A DNA stretch of 64,000 nt from Tardiphaga sp052076105 (GTDB lineage: Bacteria > Pseudomonadota > Alphaproteobacteria > Rhizobiales > Xanthobacteraceae). The stretch spans positions 124,001 to 188,000 of the forward strand of contig NZ_CP197245.1 in the NCBI RefSeq assembly GCF_052076105.1, in the 5' to 3' direction. The notes beneath the pieces were generated by a model. That model made no database searches. It saw nothing but the letters and a program-made list of their open reading frames with translations, and had not been told where the DNA came from. Both the position numbers and the translations under genes were made by a program. This document shows, piece by piece, positions 53,253 to 62,131 of the stretch (the first letter of the stretch is position 1; every line of letters begins with the position of its first letter).

Positions 53253-54317
53253 CTAGCCAGCGCCGCGACCTTGCAGCGCAGCAGCGGACACCCAGAACAC
53301 TTCGCCTTCGGAATCTTCGGTGTCCAGCCAGATCAATGGCAGATCAGGGAAGGCTTCATCGACATTGGCGCGGCCGCGGCCGATCTCGCAGAGCAAACCG
53401 CCATGCGGATTCAGGTGATCGCCAGCCTGTTCAATGATCTTCCTGACGATGTCGAGCCCATCATCGCCGCCATCGAATGCCATGGCGGGTTCCGCCAGAC
53501 ATTCATCCGGCAAATCCGCCATGCCCTGCGCATCGACATAAGGCGGATTGGTGATGATGAGGTCGTAGCGGGTATCGCCGAGCGGTTCGAATAGATCGCC
53601 CTTGTAAAGCGTCAGTCGCTCGTCGAGCCCGTAATCAATGACGTTGCGCATAGCAACGGCGAGTGCCGCGGGGGATAAATCGGCGGCGTCGACCTGCGCA
53701 TTGGGGAACGACTGGCTGGCCAGGATCGCGATACAGCCGGAACCCGTGCAAAGATCCAGCACGCTTTCGATCTCCCTGGGATCGTCGATCAGCGACCCGC
53801 CTTCACCGTCATCACCGCTGAAATGCGAATCCAGCAATTCGCCGATGAAGGAACGCGGCACGATGGTGCGCTCGTCCACATAGAACGGCAGGCCGCGCAT
53901 ATAGATCTTGTTGACCAGATAGGCTGCCGGTTTGCGTGTGGTCACGCGGCGATGAATGACGTCGAGGATCTGCTTGCCTTCGGCCGCAGTCACCCGCGCC
54001 ATGGCAAAATTCTCGAACTGGTCTGGGTGCAAATGCAGGACTTCACAGACGATGAAGGCGGCTTCGGCCACGGGATCCGTCGTACCATGCGCAAAAGCGA
54101 GCTTCGCCTCGATGAAGCGGCTGGTGGCATAGCGCACATAGTCGAGTAGCGTCGCGAGTTCGCCCGGCGCGACCTTCGGCAGGGTCGCCGTCGCGATCTT
54201 CTTCACGGAGCTCTTTGCTTTTGCAGAAGCCTTGGCTGCAGTTTTCCTGCTCGCAGATTTCTTGACCGCCTTCTTGGCAGTTGCCTTCACAGTCTGCTTC
54301 TGAGTCTTCTTGGCCAT
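53253..54317 (-). CDS. prmB: Ribosomal protein L3 glutamine methyltransferase with basic tail
   Basis: A 354-aa HemK-family enzyme that methylates a glutamine of ribosomal protein L3. The catalytic NPPYVDAQG motif, the SAM loop VLDLCTGSGCIAIL and YVDERTIVPRSFIGEL are present. Residues 1-48 are an added Lys/Ala-rich stretch with KKAVKKSASRKTAAKA, like a histone H1 tail, which E. coli PrmB lacks. Its start overlaps the moaE stop by one base (TGATG), so it is the last gene of the uvrC-pgsA-moaD-moaE run. Confidence 0.92.
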   Translation of the reverse strand: MAKKTQKQTVKATAKKAVKKSASRKTAAKASAKAKSSVKKIATATLPKVAPGELATLLDYVRYATSRFIEAKLAFAHGTTDPVAEAAFIVCEVLHLHPDQFENFAMARVTAAEGKQILDVIHRRVTTRKPAAYLVNKIYMRGLPFYVDERTIVPRSFIGELLDSHFSGDDGEGGSLIDDPREIESVLDLCTGSGCIAILASQSFPNAQVDAADLSPAALAVAMRNVIDYGLDERLTLYKGDLFEPLGDTRYDLIITNPPYVDAQGMADLPDECLAEPAMAFDGGDDGLDIVRKIIEQAGDHLNPHGGLLCEIGRGRANVDEAFPDLPLIWLDTEDSEGEVFWVSAAALQGRGAG

Positions 54318-54787
54318 CAGTTCTTATCCCAGCGCGCCGCGGCGTCGTCATCGTCGGTCTTCGCAGCAATCCAGCTGCTGCCACCGGCGGTTTCCTCGCG
54401 CTTCCAGAACGGAGCATGCGCCTTGAGGTAATCCATCAAAAACTCGGCGGCCTGAAACGCCGCCTGGCGGTGCGCCGACGCGGTCAGCACCACCATGATA
54501 TTCTCGCCGGGCAGGATGCGGCCGACACGGTGAACGATCGTTACGCCCGTCAGCGGCCAGCGGTTCATCGCCTCGTCAGCATGACGCGCAATCTCCGCTT
54601 CGGCCATCCCGGGATAATGCTCCAACGTCAGCGCCGTCGTCGCATCGCCAGCGCCCTCGCCTCCGCGGCAGATGCCGCTGAATGTCACCACCGCGCCGAT
54701 ATCCGTCCGGCTCGCCGTCAAAGCCGCGATCTCGCGGTTGACGTCGAAATCGGCATCCTGGATGCGGATGGTCACGTTGGAGGTCAT
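54317..54787 (-). CDS. moaE: Molybdopterin synthase catalytic subunit
   Basis: A 156-aa protein that inserts sulfur into precursor Z together with MoaD. Family blocks VTIVHRVGRILPGENIMVVL, a HR.AAFQAAEFLMDYLK stretch and the conserved Lys in APFWKREE are present. It lies 25 bp downstream of moaD on the same strand. Confidence 0.95.
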   Translation of the reverse strand: MTSNVTIRIQDADFDVNREIAALTASRTDIGAVVTFSGICRGGEGAGDATTALTLEHYPGMAEAEIARHADEAMNRWPLTGVTIVHRVGRILPGENIMVVLTASAHRQAAFQAAEFLMDYLKAHAPFWKREETAGGSSWIAAKTDDDDAAARWDKN

Positions 54788-54812
54788 GAGATCAACGCAG
54801 TCGTTGGCAAAA

Positions 54813-55064
54813 TCAGCCGCCAGTCATCGGCGGGAAGAATGCAATCTCGCGGGCGCCAGCGATGACGGTGTCAGGCCGCACATGGGTATGGTCAATGGCG
54901 GCGCGGATCACTTTCGGCGTCTCGAACGCATAGGCATATTCGTCGCCGCGCGTGCTCAGCCATCCGATCAGATCGCCGACGGTGCGCACGGCCGCCGGCG
55001 GCTCGACCGTCTCCTCGGCCTTGCCGATCCGCTCGCGCACCCAGGCAAAGTAGACAACCTTCAT
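54813..55064 (-). CDS. moaD: Molybdopterin synthase sulfur carrier subunit
   Basis: An 83-aa ubiquitin-like protein ending in the required Gly-Gly (PPMTGG), which becomes a thiocarboxylate. Start overlaps the pgsA stop by 4 bp (ATGA). Confidence 0.94.
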   Translation of the reverse strand: MKVVYFAWVRERIGKAEETVEPPAAVRTVGDLIGWLSTRGDEYAYAFETPKVIRAAIDHTHVRPDTVIAGAREIAFFPPMTGG

Positions 55065-55636
55065 GCATCCTCCTCGATGAGGTGATGGATGCCGGAACGG
55101 AAATAATCATATCCCGTATAGATGGTGACGAGCGCTGAAATCCAAAGCAGCAGCAGGCCGAGCTGGGTGGTGATCGGGATCACCTGATCGCCGGCCTCGC
55201 CGGCCAGCAGAAAGCCGATCGCGATCAGCTGGGCCGTCGTCTTCCACTTCGCCACCTTGGTGACCGGGACACTGACCCGGAGTGCGGCGAGATATTCGCG
55301 CAGGCCCGAAACCAGAATCTCGCGGCACAGGATCACGATGGCCGCCCACAGGGTCCAGCCATGGATGATGCCATCGGCCGCCAGCATCAGCAGGCAGGAG
55401 GCCACCAGCAGCTTGTCGGCGATCGGGTCGAGCATTCGGCCAAAGGCCGACTGCTGATTCCAGATCCGGGCGTAATAGCCATCGAGAAAATCCGTGACCG
55501 CGGCACCGATGAAGACGGCCAGCGCGACCCAGCGCAGCCATAGCGGGCCATCCATGATCGACTGCGAATAGATGCAGCCGACCACCACCGGAATGGCGGC
55601 AATGCGGGCCATGGTCAGGATATTTGGCAGGGACAT
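55061..55636 (-). CDS. pgsA: CDP-diacylglycerol-glycerol-3-phosphate 3-phosphatidyltransferase
   Basis: A 191-aa inner-membrane enzyme that makes phosphatidylglycerol phosphate. The CDP-alcohol phosphotransferase signature is intact across residues 48-75: DFLDGYYAR, then a G and two Asp residues in GRMLDPIADK. Start at 55636 matches the usual MSLPNILTMARI start; an in-frame ATG at 55672 is possible. It precedes moaD by overlap. Confidence 0.94.
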   Translation of the reverse strand: MSLPNILTMARIAAIPVVVGCIYSQSIMDGPLWLRWVALAVFIGAAVTDFLDGYYARIWNQQSAFGRMLDPIADKLLVASCLLMLAADGIIHGWTLWAAIVILCREILVSGLREYLAALRVSVPVTKVAKWKTTAQLIAIGFLLAGEAGDQVIPITTQLGLLLLWISALVTIYTGYDYFRSGIHHLIEEDA

Positions 55637-55794
55637 CGCGGAATTCGCGGCCCGTCTCGTGGTCACTGTCATCCGTCTTACCAATACTGCCAGAGCGCAG
55701 AGGTCAACCGCCAGAGAAGCTGGAGCAGCTTAGTTTACCGCAAAACTGTCCCGGGGCATGCGACAGCCAGATTACGTCTCGTTCATCTTGGCGA

Positions 55795-57888
55795 TCATCT
55801 AGCCCCTGGCTGGGGGTGAAAAAAGTCGAAAATCTTGCGGGCGCTCTCGGCCGAGATGCCGGGAACCTTGCCAAGGTCGCCCACCGAGGCCCGCTCGATC
55901 TCCTTCAGCGTTCCGAAATGGTGCAGGAGTGCGCGCTTGCGGGTCGGGCCGATCCCCGGAATTTCCTGCAATCCGGCCTCGCGGATGTCCTTCTTGCGCA
56001 GAGTGCGGTGCGATCCGATGACGAACCGATGCGCCTCGTCGCGCAGCCGCTGGATGAAATAGAGCACCGGGTCCCGCGGCTCCAGCTTGATGGCATCGCG
56101 GCCCGGGATGAACATGGTCTCGCGGCCGGCATCGCGATCCGGCCCCTTGGCTACCGCCATCAGGGTCACATCGGTCAGTTTCAGCTCGTCGAAGATCTCT
56201 TTCACCGCATTGAGCTGGCCGCGGCCGCCATCGATGATGACCAGATCGGGCCAGAGCGGCACGTCATCGTCCTTTGGCTTGGCCGCTTCCCCTTCAACCG
56301 GCGGCGCCAGCAGTCGCTTGAAACGGCGTTGGAGCACCTCCTTCATCATCGCGTAATCGTCGCCGGGCGTGAGCCCTTCCGACTTGATGTTGAACTTGCG
56401 GTACTGATTCTTGATGAAGCCGTCCGGCCCCGCCACGATCATGGCACCGACCGCGTTGGTGCCCTGGATATGGCTATTGTCATAGACTTCGATGCGCTTC
56501 GGCACGGTGGACATGCCCGCCATCCTCGACATGCCCTCCAGCAAACGCGCCTGCGTCGCCGTGTCGGCGAGCTTGCGGCCGAGCGCCTCGCGGGCATTGG
56601 TCAACGCGTGGATGACCAGTTCTTTCTTTTCGCCGCGCTGCGGTGTCAGCACTTCGACCTTGGAACCTGCCTTGACGCTGAGCGCGCTGGCCAGCAGCTC
56701 GCTCTCCTCGATGGCATGCGACAGCAGCACCATCTTCGGCGGCGGCTTGTCCTCGTAGAACTGCGCCAGGAACGAGCCGAGCACTTCCTCCGGCGTGAAC
56801 GACTTCTCGGCCTTGGGAAAATAGGCGCGGTTGCCCCAGTTCTGGCCGGTGCGGAAGAAGAACACCTCGACACAGGAATAGCCGCCTTCCTGATGGATGG
56901 CGAACACGTCGGCCTCCTCCACCGTGCGCGGATTGATGCCCTGCTGTGACTGGATCGCAGACAAGGCCGCAAGACGGTCGCGATACAGTGCGGCGCGCTC
57001 GAAGGCGAGTTCCTCCGAAGCCTTCTCCATTTCGCCGGCCAATAGCTGCTTCACCGCGCGGCTGCGACCGGACAGGAAGTCCGTCGCCTCGCGCACCAGT
57101 TCGGTATAGCCGGGAAAGTCGACTTCTCCGGTGCAAGGACCGGAGCAGCGGCGGATTTGATACAGCAAACACGGACGCGTACGGCTCTCGAAAAAGGAAT
57201 CCGTGCACGACCGCACCAGGAATGCGCGCTGCAGCGCCGTGATGGTACGGTTGACCGCGCCCACCGACGCGAATGGACCGAAATAGCGGCCAGGCCGCGA
57301 CTGCGCACCGCGATGCTTCAGAATTTGCGGCGCCCAGTGATCGCCCGAGATCAGAATATACGGAAAGGACTTGTCGTCACGGAGCTGCACGTTGAAGCGC
57401 GGACGCAGCTGCTTGATGAGATTGGCCTCGAGCAACAGTGCTTCGGTCTCGGTCGAGGTCGAGATGATCTCCACCACCACCGTCGCCGCGATCATGCGTG
57501 CGATGCGCATCACCTGCCCGGTCGGCCTTGCATAGGACGACAGCCGCTTCTTCACGTTCTTGGCCTTGCCGACATACAGCACATCGTTGGCCGCATTCAG
57601 CATCCGGTAGACGCCCGGCGAGGTCGGGGCATGGCGCACGGCATGTTCGATGGCGGCACGGCCGATCGCCAGCGGTCCCTCGGCGACCACGTCGCCAGAA
57701 TCGTCATCGCCGGCATCCGGGAGCGCGCCGTCTTCCTCGTCGTCGGCCGCGGCCGGTTCCGGTTCGAGATCGGGTGGCGCCTGCAGGGTGGACTGGATGC
57801 CCAGTTCGGAACCACGGCTGTCGGAGTCTGACTCTGCCGCGGGCTCGGGTGACGTCTCGTGCTGCGGCTCGGTGGGGTCTTGAATCAT
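55795..57888 (-). CDS. uvrC: Excinuclease ABC subunit C
   Basis: A 697-aa dual endonuclease of nucleotide excision repair. An acidic low-complexity leader (about 1-75) precedes the GIY-YIG domain (SPGVYRMLNAANDVLYVGKA), the UVR motif, an RNase H-like endonuclease region (YDNSHIQGTNAVGAM; VIIDGGRGQLN) and C-terminal HhH repeats (IPGIGPTRKRALLHHFGTL). First gene of the run to prmB. E. coli UvrC is about 610 aa; the excess is the leader. Confidence 0.96.
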   Translation of the reverse strand: MIQDPTEPQHETSPEPAAESDSDSRGSELGIQSTLQAPPDLEPEPAAADDEEDGALPDAGDDDSGDVVAEGPLAIGRAAIEHAVRHAPTSPGVYRMLNAANDVLYVGKAKNVKKRLSSYARPTGQVMRIARMIAATVVVEIISTSTETEALLLEANLIKQLRPRFNVQLRDDKSFPYILISGDHWAPQILKHRGAQSRPGRYFGPFASVGAVNRTITALQRAFLVRSCTDSFFESRTRPCLLYQIRRCSGPCTGEVDFPGYTELVREATDFLSGRSRAVKQLLAGEMEKASEELAFERAALYRDRLAALSAIQSQQGINPRTVEEADVFAIHQEGGYSCVEVFFFRTGQNWGNRAYFPKAEKSFTPEEVLGSFLAQFYEDKPPPKMVLLSHAIEESELLASALSVKAGSKVEVLTPQRGEKKELVIHALTNAREALGRKLADTATQARLLEGMSRMAGMSTVPKRIEVYDNSHIQGTNAVGAMIVAGPDGFIKNQYRKFNIKSEGLTPGDDYAMMKEVLQRRFKRLLAPPVEGEAAKPKDDDVPLWPDLVIIDGGRGQLNAVKEIFDELKLTDVTLMAVAKGPDRDAGRETMFIPGRDAIKLEPRDPVLYFIQRLRDEAHRFVIGSHRTLRKKDIREAGLQEIPGIGPTRKRALLHHFGTLKEIERASVGDLGKVPGISAESARKIFDFFHPQPGAR

Positions 57889-58205
57889 GAGCCCAATTTA
57901 GGCGCTGCGGCGGGCCATCGCCAGCATTCGAGCGCCCCGAAATGCCCCCGCCACAGCCGGTTTCCCGGTGTTTGCGGCAAGCGGAGGGTTTTCGGCTGTC
58001 CACCCGGGAAATTCGCGGATTGCCCAAAGTAAGACTCTTTTAACGCCAATACGGCGCCGCTCAGGGCCGTTAAGGACCGCTTAATCTAAAACTCTCGATA
58101 AATCGTCTCGATAAATGATGGAATTCCGTAACCCTAAGGCTTCGTTCGGCAGATCCCGAGCGCGCTCCCGTGGGCCGGTGGTAACGCGTAGTTTGGAGAG
58201 TTGAG
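57889..58205. promoter_or_regulatory. Promoter gap upstream of the barrel protein gene
   Basis: 317 bp between divergent uvrC and the barrel gene. An 11-bp direct repeat TCTCGATAAAT lies at 58093-58103 and 58106-58116, spaced 13 bp apart (about 90 bp before the start codon). Otherwise no RNA or ORF is seen. Confidence 0.5.
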
Positions 58206-58826
58206 ATGAGTAAGTTTGCGTTCGCGGCAGTCGCCCTCGTGGCTGCAAGTGCGACAACAGCACATGCGGCGGACATGCCTTACCGGTCTCGCGCACCCTA
58301 TACGGTCGCGCAGCCGCTCAACGCCTATAGCTGGGCTGGCCCGTATCTCGGCGCCACCCTCGGCTACGAATGGGGCAGCGTCTCCAACACCGGCGCGAAG
58401 CCCTCGGGCATCGCCGGCGGCGTCACTGGCGGCTACAACTGGCAGAGCGGCAACATCGTGTTCGGTCTCGAAGGCGATCTGCAGGGCACGGGCGCGGATG
58501 ACCGCTTCGCCAATTACAAATTCTCGAACCCCTGGTTCGGCACCGCGCGCGGCCGCATCGGCTACGCCTTCAACAACGTGCTGCTCTACGGCACCGCCGG
58601 TCTCGCCTTCGGCAGCCTGGAAGCGGAGCTCAATGGCTTGCAGCAGTCGCAAACGTCGGTCGGCTGGACCGCGGGTGTCGGCGCCGAAGTCGGCATCTAC
58701 CAGAACTGGACTGCCAAGATCGAATATCTCTATGTCGATCTGTCCAAGAACACCTACACGCTCACCGGCACCGACAGCGCGCTCAGCTTCGGCACCGTGC
58801 GCATCGGCGTGAACTATCACTTCTAA
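58206..58826 (+). CDS. Outer-membrane beta-barrel protein (Omp25/31-like)
   Basis: A 206-aa protein with a signal peptide (residues 1-22, AHAAD). The mature protein is an eight-stranded barrel type: repeated aromatic-glycine strands (WAGPYLGATLGYEWG, VGWTAGVGAEVGIYQNWTAKIEYLYVDL) and C-terminal VNYHF ending in Phe, as the BAM machinery needs. GGAG lies 8 nt before the ATG. It is related to the immunogenic Omp25/Omp31 group of Rhizobiales. Confidence 0.9.
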   Translation: MSKFAFAAVALVAASATTAHAADMPYRSRAPYTVAQPLNAYSWAGPYLGATLGYEWGSVSNTGAKPSGIAGGVTGGYNWQSGNIVFGLEGDLQGTGADDRFANYKFSNPWFGTARGRIGYAFNNVLLYGTAGLAFGSLEAELNGLQQSQTSVGWTAGVGAEVGIYQNWTAKIEYLYVDLSKNTYTLTGTDSALSFGTVRIGVNYHF

Positions 58827-58831
58827 GCCCG

Positions 58832-58856
58832 GCTCCGGACGCTTCGCGTCCGGAGC
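58832..58856 (+). terminator. Hairpin after the barrel gene
   Basis: A perfect 11-bp stem with TTC loop 5 bp past the stop codon, but only a weak T run follows, so read-through to the next terminator is likely. Confidence 0.65.
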
Positions 58857-58864
58857 TCTGCTTC

Positions 58865-58918
58865 AAGTACTTCGTCTCCAGATACGTCGACTCCAAGTAC
58901 TTCAGCTCCAGGTACAAG
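58865..58918. repeat. 15-bp imperfect tandem repeat
   Basis: Three and a half units of 15 bp (58865, 58880, 58895, 58910) with core AGTACTTC or ATACGTC and CTCC end. It lies between two hairpins in the probable 3' untranslated region of the barrel gene. Confidence 0.8.
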
Positions 58919-58935
58919 AAACCATCGCCATCCAC

Positions 58936-58966
58936 TCCCGGCCGCGCTGCGGTCGGGATTTTTTTT
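58936..58966 (+). terminator. Strong Rho-independent terminator
   Basis: A 10-bp GC-rich stem (58936-58945 with 58949-58958, one G-U) followed by eight T on the plus strand. It probably ends the barrel gene transcript. Confidence 0.88.
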
Positions 58967-58994
58967 ATGGCCCATTCCCAAGCTGGATCCGCCG

Positions 58995-59204
58995 CTATCC
59001 TGTGATGACCAGATTGACCGCTTTGGGGCCCTTGCCCTTCTTGTCGGGCTCGACCTCGAAGGTAATCCGCTGTCCTTCGATCAGGTCTTTCAGCCCGGCG
59101 CGCTCGACTGCGGTGATGTGCACAAACACGTCCCGTCCGCCATCGTCCGGCTTGATGAAGCCGTAGCCACGCTCGCCATTGAAAAACTTGACCGTACCGC
59201 TCAT
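58995..59204 (-). CDS. Cold-shock domain protein
   Basis: A 69-aa single-domain RNA-binding protein. RNP1 is GYGFIKPDD and RNP2 is VFVHIT, with the first strand SGTVKFFN. It starts at 59204 or 59210 (two nearby ATGs). It should bind single-stranded nucleic acid and act as an RNA chaperone. CspA-type, but whether cold induces it cannot be read. Confidence 0.95.
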   Translation of the reverse strand: MSGTVKFFNGERGYGFIKPDDGGRDVFVHITAVERAGLKDLIEGQRITFEVEPDKKGKGPKAVNLVITG

Positions 59205-59465
59205 GCCCATCGGGTCCCTCCCCGCAATGCTCCGCCGCGGCGCATGCGCGCCGCGACCGACCGGACATTCACTCCACGGAAGCTTGGCCTTGTTTCAATG
59301 ATCGATTTGGGCCACGTCACTCCGCCGCAACCATTCGCGGAAGCGGAACGTAAAGCCAGTCATAATGACCGTAGCTTAATACGGTTCCGCCGGGATTGAC
59401 TACCGTTTTTGGCAGCGCCGTTTGGTAGTTGGAGTTTGCGTAGTTCGACCTGCTACCTGCAAGCG

Positions 59466-60326
59466 TCAGGGCTTGGCCGTCTCGAGCCGGAAGCGTCCAG
59501 CGCCGCCAAGGCCGAGCGGCTTCTCCAGCTGCGGCAGAATTTCCCTGAGCTCGGCAGCAAGCTTCCACGGCGGATTGACGATCAAAAGTCCGGTCGAGGT
59601 CAGCGGACCATCCGCCGTTTGCGGTGCAACGCTGAATTCGACGCGCAGACACTTACCGGGTGTCGCGGATGCAGCAGCCGTCGCGGCAACATGCTGCGCC
59701 AGCTCATCGGTGGCGCGCCGGCTTTTAGCGGGATACCACAACATGTAAATGCCGGTCGCCCATTTGGCATAGACTTGCTCGAACACTGCAGCCATCCGCG
59801 CGAACTCGTTCTTGTCTTCATAGGGCGGATCGATCAGCACCACGCCGCGACGTTCCTTCGGCGGCACATAGGCCGGCAGGCCGACCCAGCCATCGATATC
59901 GACAACGCGCGCCTGCTCGTCCCTGCGCAGCGCCGAGATCAGCTTCTTGCGTGCCTGCGGCTCGACCTCGCAGCACACCATGCTGTCCTGCGGCCGCAGC
60001 AAGGCGCGGGCGATCAGCGGCGAGCCGGGATAGGCCTTGAGCTCGCGCAGCGCATTGAACGAACGGACGATGTCGAGATAGGGCGCGACCAGCGGCACAC
60101 TGGATTCCGTGAACCGCGCCTGCAGCGCGCGGGCGATGCCCGTGGTCCACTCGCCGGAGCGCGTGGCCTCGTCGCCGGTCAGGTCGTAGAGGCCCGCGCC
60201 GGCATGACTGTCGATGACACGAAATGGCGACGGCTTCTCATGCAGATGGGTCAGGATACGAACCAGCACGAGATGCTTGATGACATCGGCAAAGTTACCG
60301 GCGTGGAAGGCGTGGCGATAATTCAT
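59466..60326 (-). CDS. rlmJ: 23S rRNA (adenine-N6) methyltransferase RlmJ
   Basis: A 286-aa enzyme that methylates A2030 of 23S rRNA. The family start is MNYRHAFHAGNFADVIKH and the catalytic motif LIDPPYEDKNEF is intact. The 60326 start is correct for the family; a longer frame upstream reads as unrelated. Divergent from no gene; downstream of RNase T2 on the same strand. Confidence 0.93.
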   Translation of the reverse strand: MNYRHAFHAGNFADVIKHLVLVRILTHLHEKPSPFRVIDSHAGAGLYDLTGDEATRSGEWTTGIARALQARFTESSVPLVAPYLDIVRSFNALRELKAYPGSPLIARALLRPQDSMVCCEVEPQARKKLISALRRDEQARVVDIDGWVGLPAYVPPKERRGVVLIDPPYEDKNEFARMAAVFEQVYAKWATGIYMLWYPAKSRRATDELAQHVAATAAASATPGKCLRVEFSVAPQTADGPLTSTGLLIVNPPWKLAAELREILPQLEKPLGLGGAGRFRLETAKP

Positions 60327-60358
60327 GCGCCAGCAGTACGCTACGATGGCGGTTTGAG

Positions 60359-61045
60359 CTAGCCGCCCCGCATCGGCGGCATCACCACCTGGTCGCGGCG
60401 GCAGGCACGGCGATCGATCTCCTCGCAAGCGCGGAACTGAAGATCCTTGCTCATGCAGAGCCGGACCTCGGTCAGGCGGTTACGATCGCAGGTCACGGCG
60501 ATGGCCGAATTGCTGAGGCCCGGATTGACCTTGATGAAAGCTTCCTCGATTGCGTCCGGCGCAATCGTCTTGGCCTGCTGCAGATCGAGAAATTCGTCGG
60601 GAATTTTGACGCCGGCGCGCGCCTTGCGGATGGCCTCAAAATAGCCGCGCTGGCCAAGGCCAGAGCAGGTGCCGTGCTTGTCCCATTCATTGAAGATCAG
60701 GCCGGGCGCCGGCATCAGATCCAGCATGGACGTCATGATATTGCGCGCCAGCCGGGGCGCTGGGCGCTCGCAATAATTCGGGAAGCCGCGGTCGTATTGC
60801 GGCCACAGGCCATGCACCACGAAAGAATAGGGACGGCCGCCGCATTGTATCTGGGCCGAGCGGTTGTTACCGCCGCGCTCCTGGGCCGCCTCGCAGAAAC
60901 TCGGCGACCAAGACAGCGACAATACGTAGAAGTCGAATTCGCCCGGCGCATTCTGCCGGCGGTCCTGTGCCGAGGCCGGATAGGCAGTCAGCGCCGCGAG
61001 CGCGAGGACCCCAAGCGAAATGACAAGTCGAAATGCCTGAACCAT
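60359..61045 (-). CDS. Ribonuclease T2 family protein
   Basis: A 228-aa secreted RNase. Signal peptide about residues 1-26. CAS1 is FVVHGLWPQY and CAS2 is NEWDKHGTCSG; both catalytic His are present. Cys residues that form the family disulfides are visible. It would act in the periplasm or outside the cell. Confidence 0.93.
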   Translation of the reverse strand: MVQAFRLVISLGVLALAALTAYPASAQDRRQNAPGEFDFYVLSLSWSPSFCEAAQERGGNNRSAQIQCGGRPYSFVVHGLWPQYDRGFPNYCERPAPRLARNIMTSMLDLMPAPGLIFNEWDKHGTCSGLGQRGYFEAIRKARAGVKIPDEFLDLQQAKTIAPDAIEEAFIKVNPGLSNSAIAVTCDRNRLTEVRLCMSKDLQFRACEEIDRRACRRDQVVMPPMRGG

Positions 61046-61131
61046 GACGCGCCCCACCCCTGAGAAGGGCAAGCCTAGTCAGGCATCAAGAACAATTCAA
61101 GAACAAAATGGATTGGATCGGCAAACGAAGC

Positions 61132-61602
61132 TTAGTGCTTCGCCGCCCGGCAGCGCGGGTTGTAGGCCCAGTTGCGGTCGAGACCGACGACGCACCATTC
61201 GACGCTCTGGCCGTAACCGGCAAAGCCGCCATCCTCGATGATCGAGTAATGGACCTGACGCGTCTTGCCGTCGGTCAGCATGGCATCGGCGGTGCAATAG
61301 CGGCGCGGAATGTTGTCAGAGGTCCAGGGGCGGAAGGCCGTCTCGTGGACGCGGCTGAAGCCGGTGATCTGCAGCGCCGAATTCCAGAAGGTGCTTTCCT
61401 TGTCCTGAAACTGCGACGAAATCGTCGAGAGACCAGCCTCGCAATCGGCCAGACGGCCCTCGTAGTTCGGTCCGGACAGCCAGAAGTTCAGCTCAAGCGG
61501 GTTCGCGGCCTGTGCGCCCGGAGCCAGGGTCATAAGCCCGAGAACGGCGCCGGTAACGGCAGCCAGGACGGCTTTCTTCCAGGATGAAATGAGGTCGCGC
61601 AT
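61132..61602 (-). CDS. Secreted hypothetical protein with four Cys
   Basis: A 156-aa protein with a signal peptide (residues 1-32). It has no recognised domain; cysteines occur in ADCEAGL, RRYCTAD, EWCVVG and NPRCRAAKH and could form two disulfides. It is directly upstream of RNase T2 on the same strand (about 85 bp). Confidence 0.75.
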   Translation of the reverse strand: MRDLISSWKKAVLAAVTGAVLGLMTLAPGAQAANPLELNFWLSGPNYEGRLADCEAGLSTISSQFQDKESTFWNSALQITGFSRVHETAFRPWTSDNIPRRYCTADAMLTDGKTRQVHYSIIEDGGFAGYGQSVEWCVVGLDRNWAYNPRCRAAKH

Positions 61603-61769
61603 GGGGAATCCGCCGTCTGATGATTGTTCCCGGAACGTGCCGCGAAGCCCGTGCAGGGTCAAGTGCACCGCGGCCACACCCAGCGCACAACTCCGTCAGA
61701 ACCTGGCCGGCGTTCTTTTCAGCGTCGCCGATGCCCATTAAGGTGCCCACAAAGACGATGGAGACGGTG

Positions 61770-62063
61770 ATGCGAATGATTCGGTTGGCGATTTTGGCTG
61801 TAGGTCTGAGCGGTGCGATCATGAGCAGCGCGGCCAAGGCCGACTGGGTGCCGCCATTCAAGGGCAATGACACCGGCGGCATCATCTCCACGTCCCTGAT
61901 CAGCCAGACCGATATTCGCGCCCTGGCGATCGACCATTGCGCACGTTACGGCAAGGTCGTGAAATTCCTGAGCGCCCCGCAGGAATATGGCGCCTACGTC
62001 TCGTTCGCCTGCCGCTGGGTGCCCTATGGCGCCTCGGATCGGCCGCTCCGCGTTCGCTACTGA
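61770..62063 (+). CDS. Small secreted hypothetical protein (97 aa)
   Basis: A signal peptide (residues 1-24, cleavage near AKADW) leads a small mature protein with two Cys. GGAGACGGTG lies just before the ATG. A 21-bp duplication containing its last codons and stop follows. Confidence 0.7.
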   Translation: MRMIRLAILAVGLSGAIMSSAAKADWVPPFKGNDTGGIISTSLISQTDIRALAIDHCARYGKVVKFLSAPQEYGAYVSFACRWVPYGASDRPLRVRY

Positions 62064-62131
62064 ACCTTTTTGGCTCGTTACTGAACCTTTTCACGCGACG
62101 CAGCGTCTCATCGGCTTGGGGAGAACCAGGC

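Noticed and set aside
55624..56949. Long plus-strand frame over uvrC
   Set aside because: Antisense to the conserved uvrC; no motif or ribosome-binding site.
59317..59465. Minus-strand frame ending LYVPLPRMVAAE after rlmJ
   Set aside because: Its only ATG lies inside rlmJ in another frame, and no ribosome-binding site is found in the gap.
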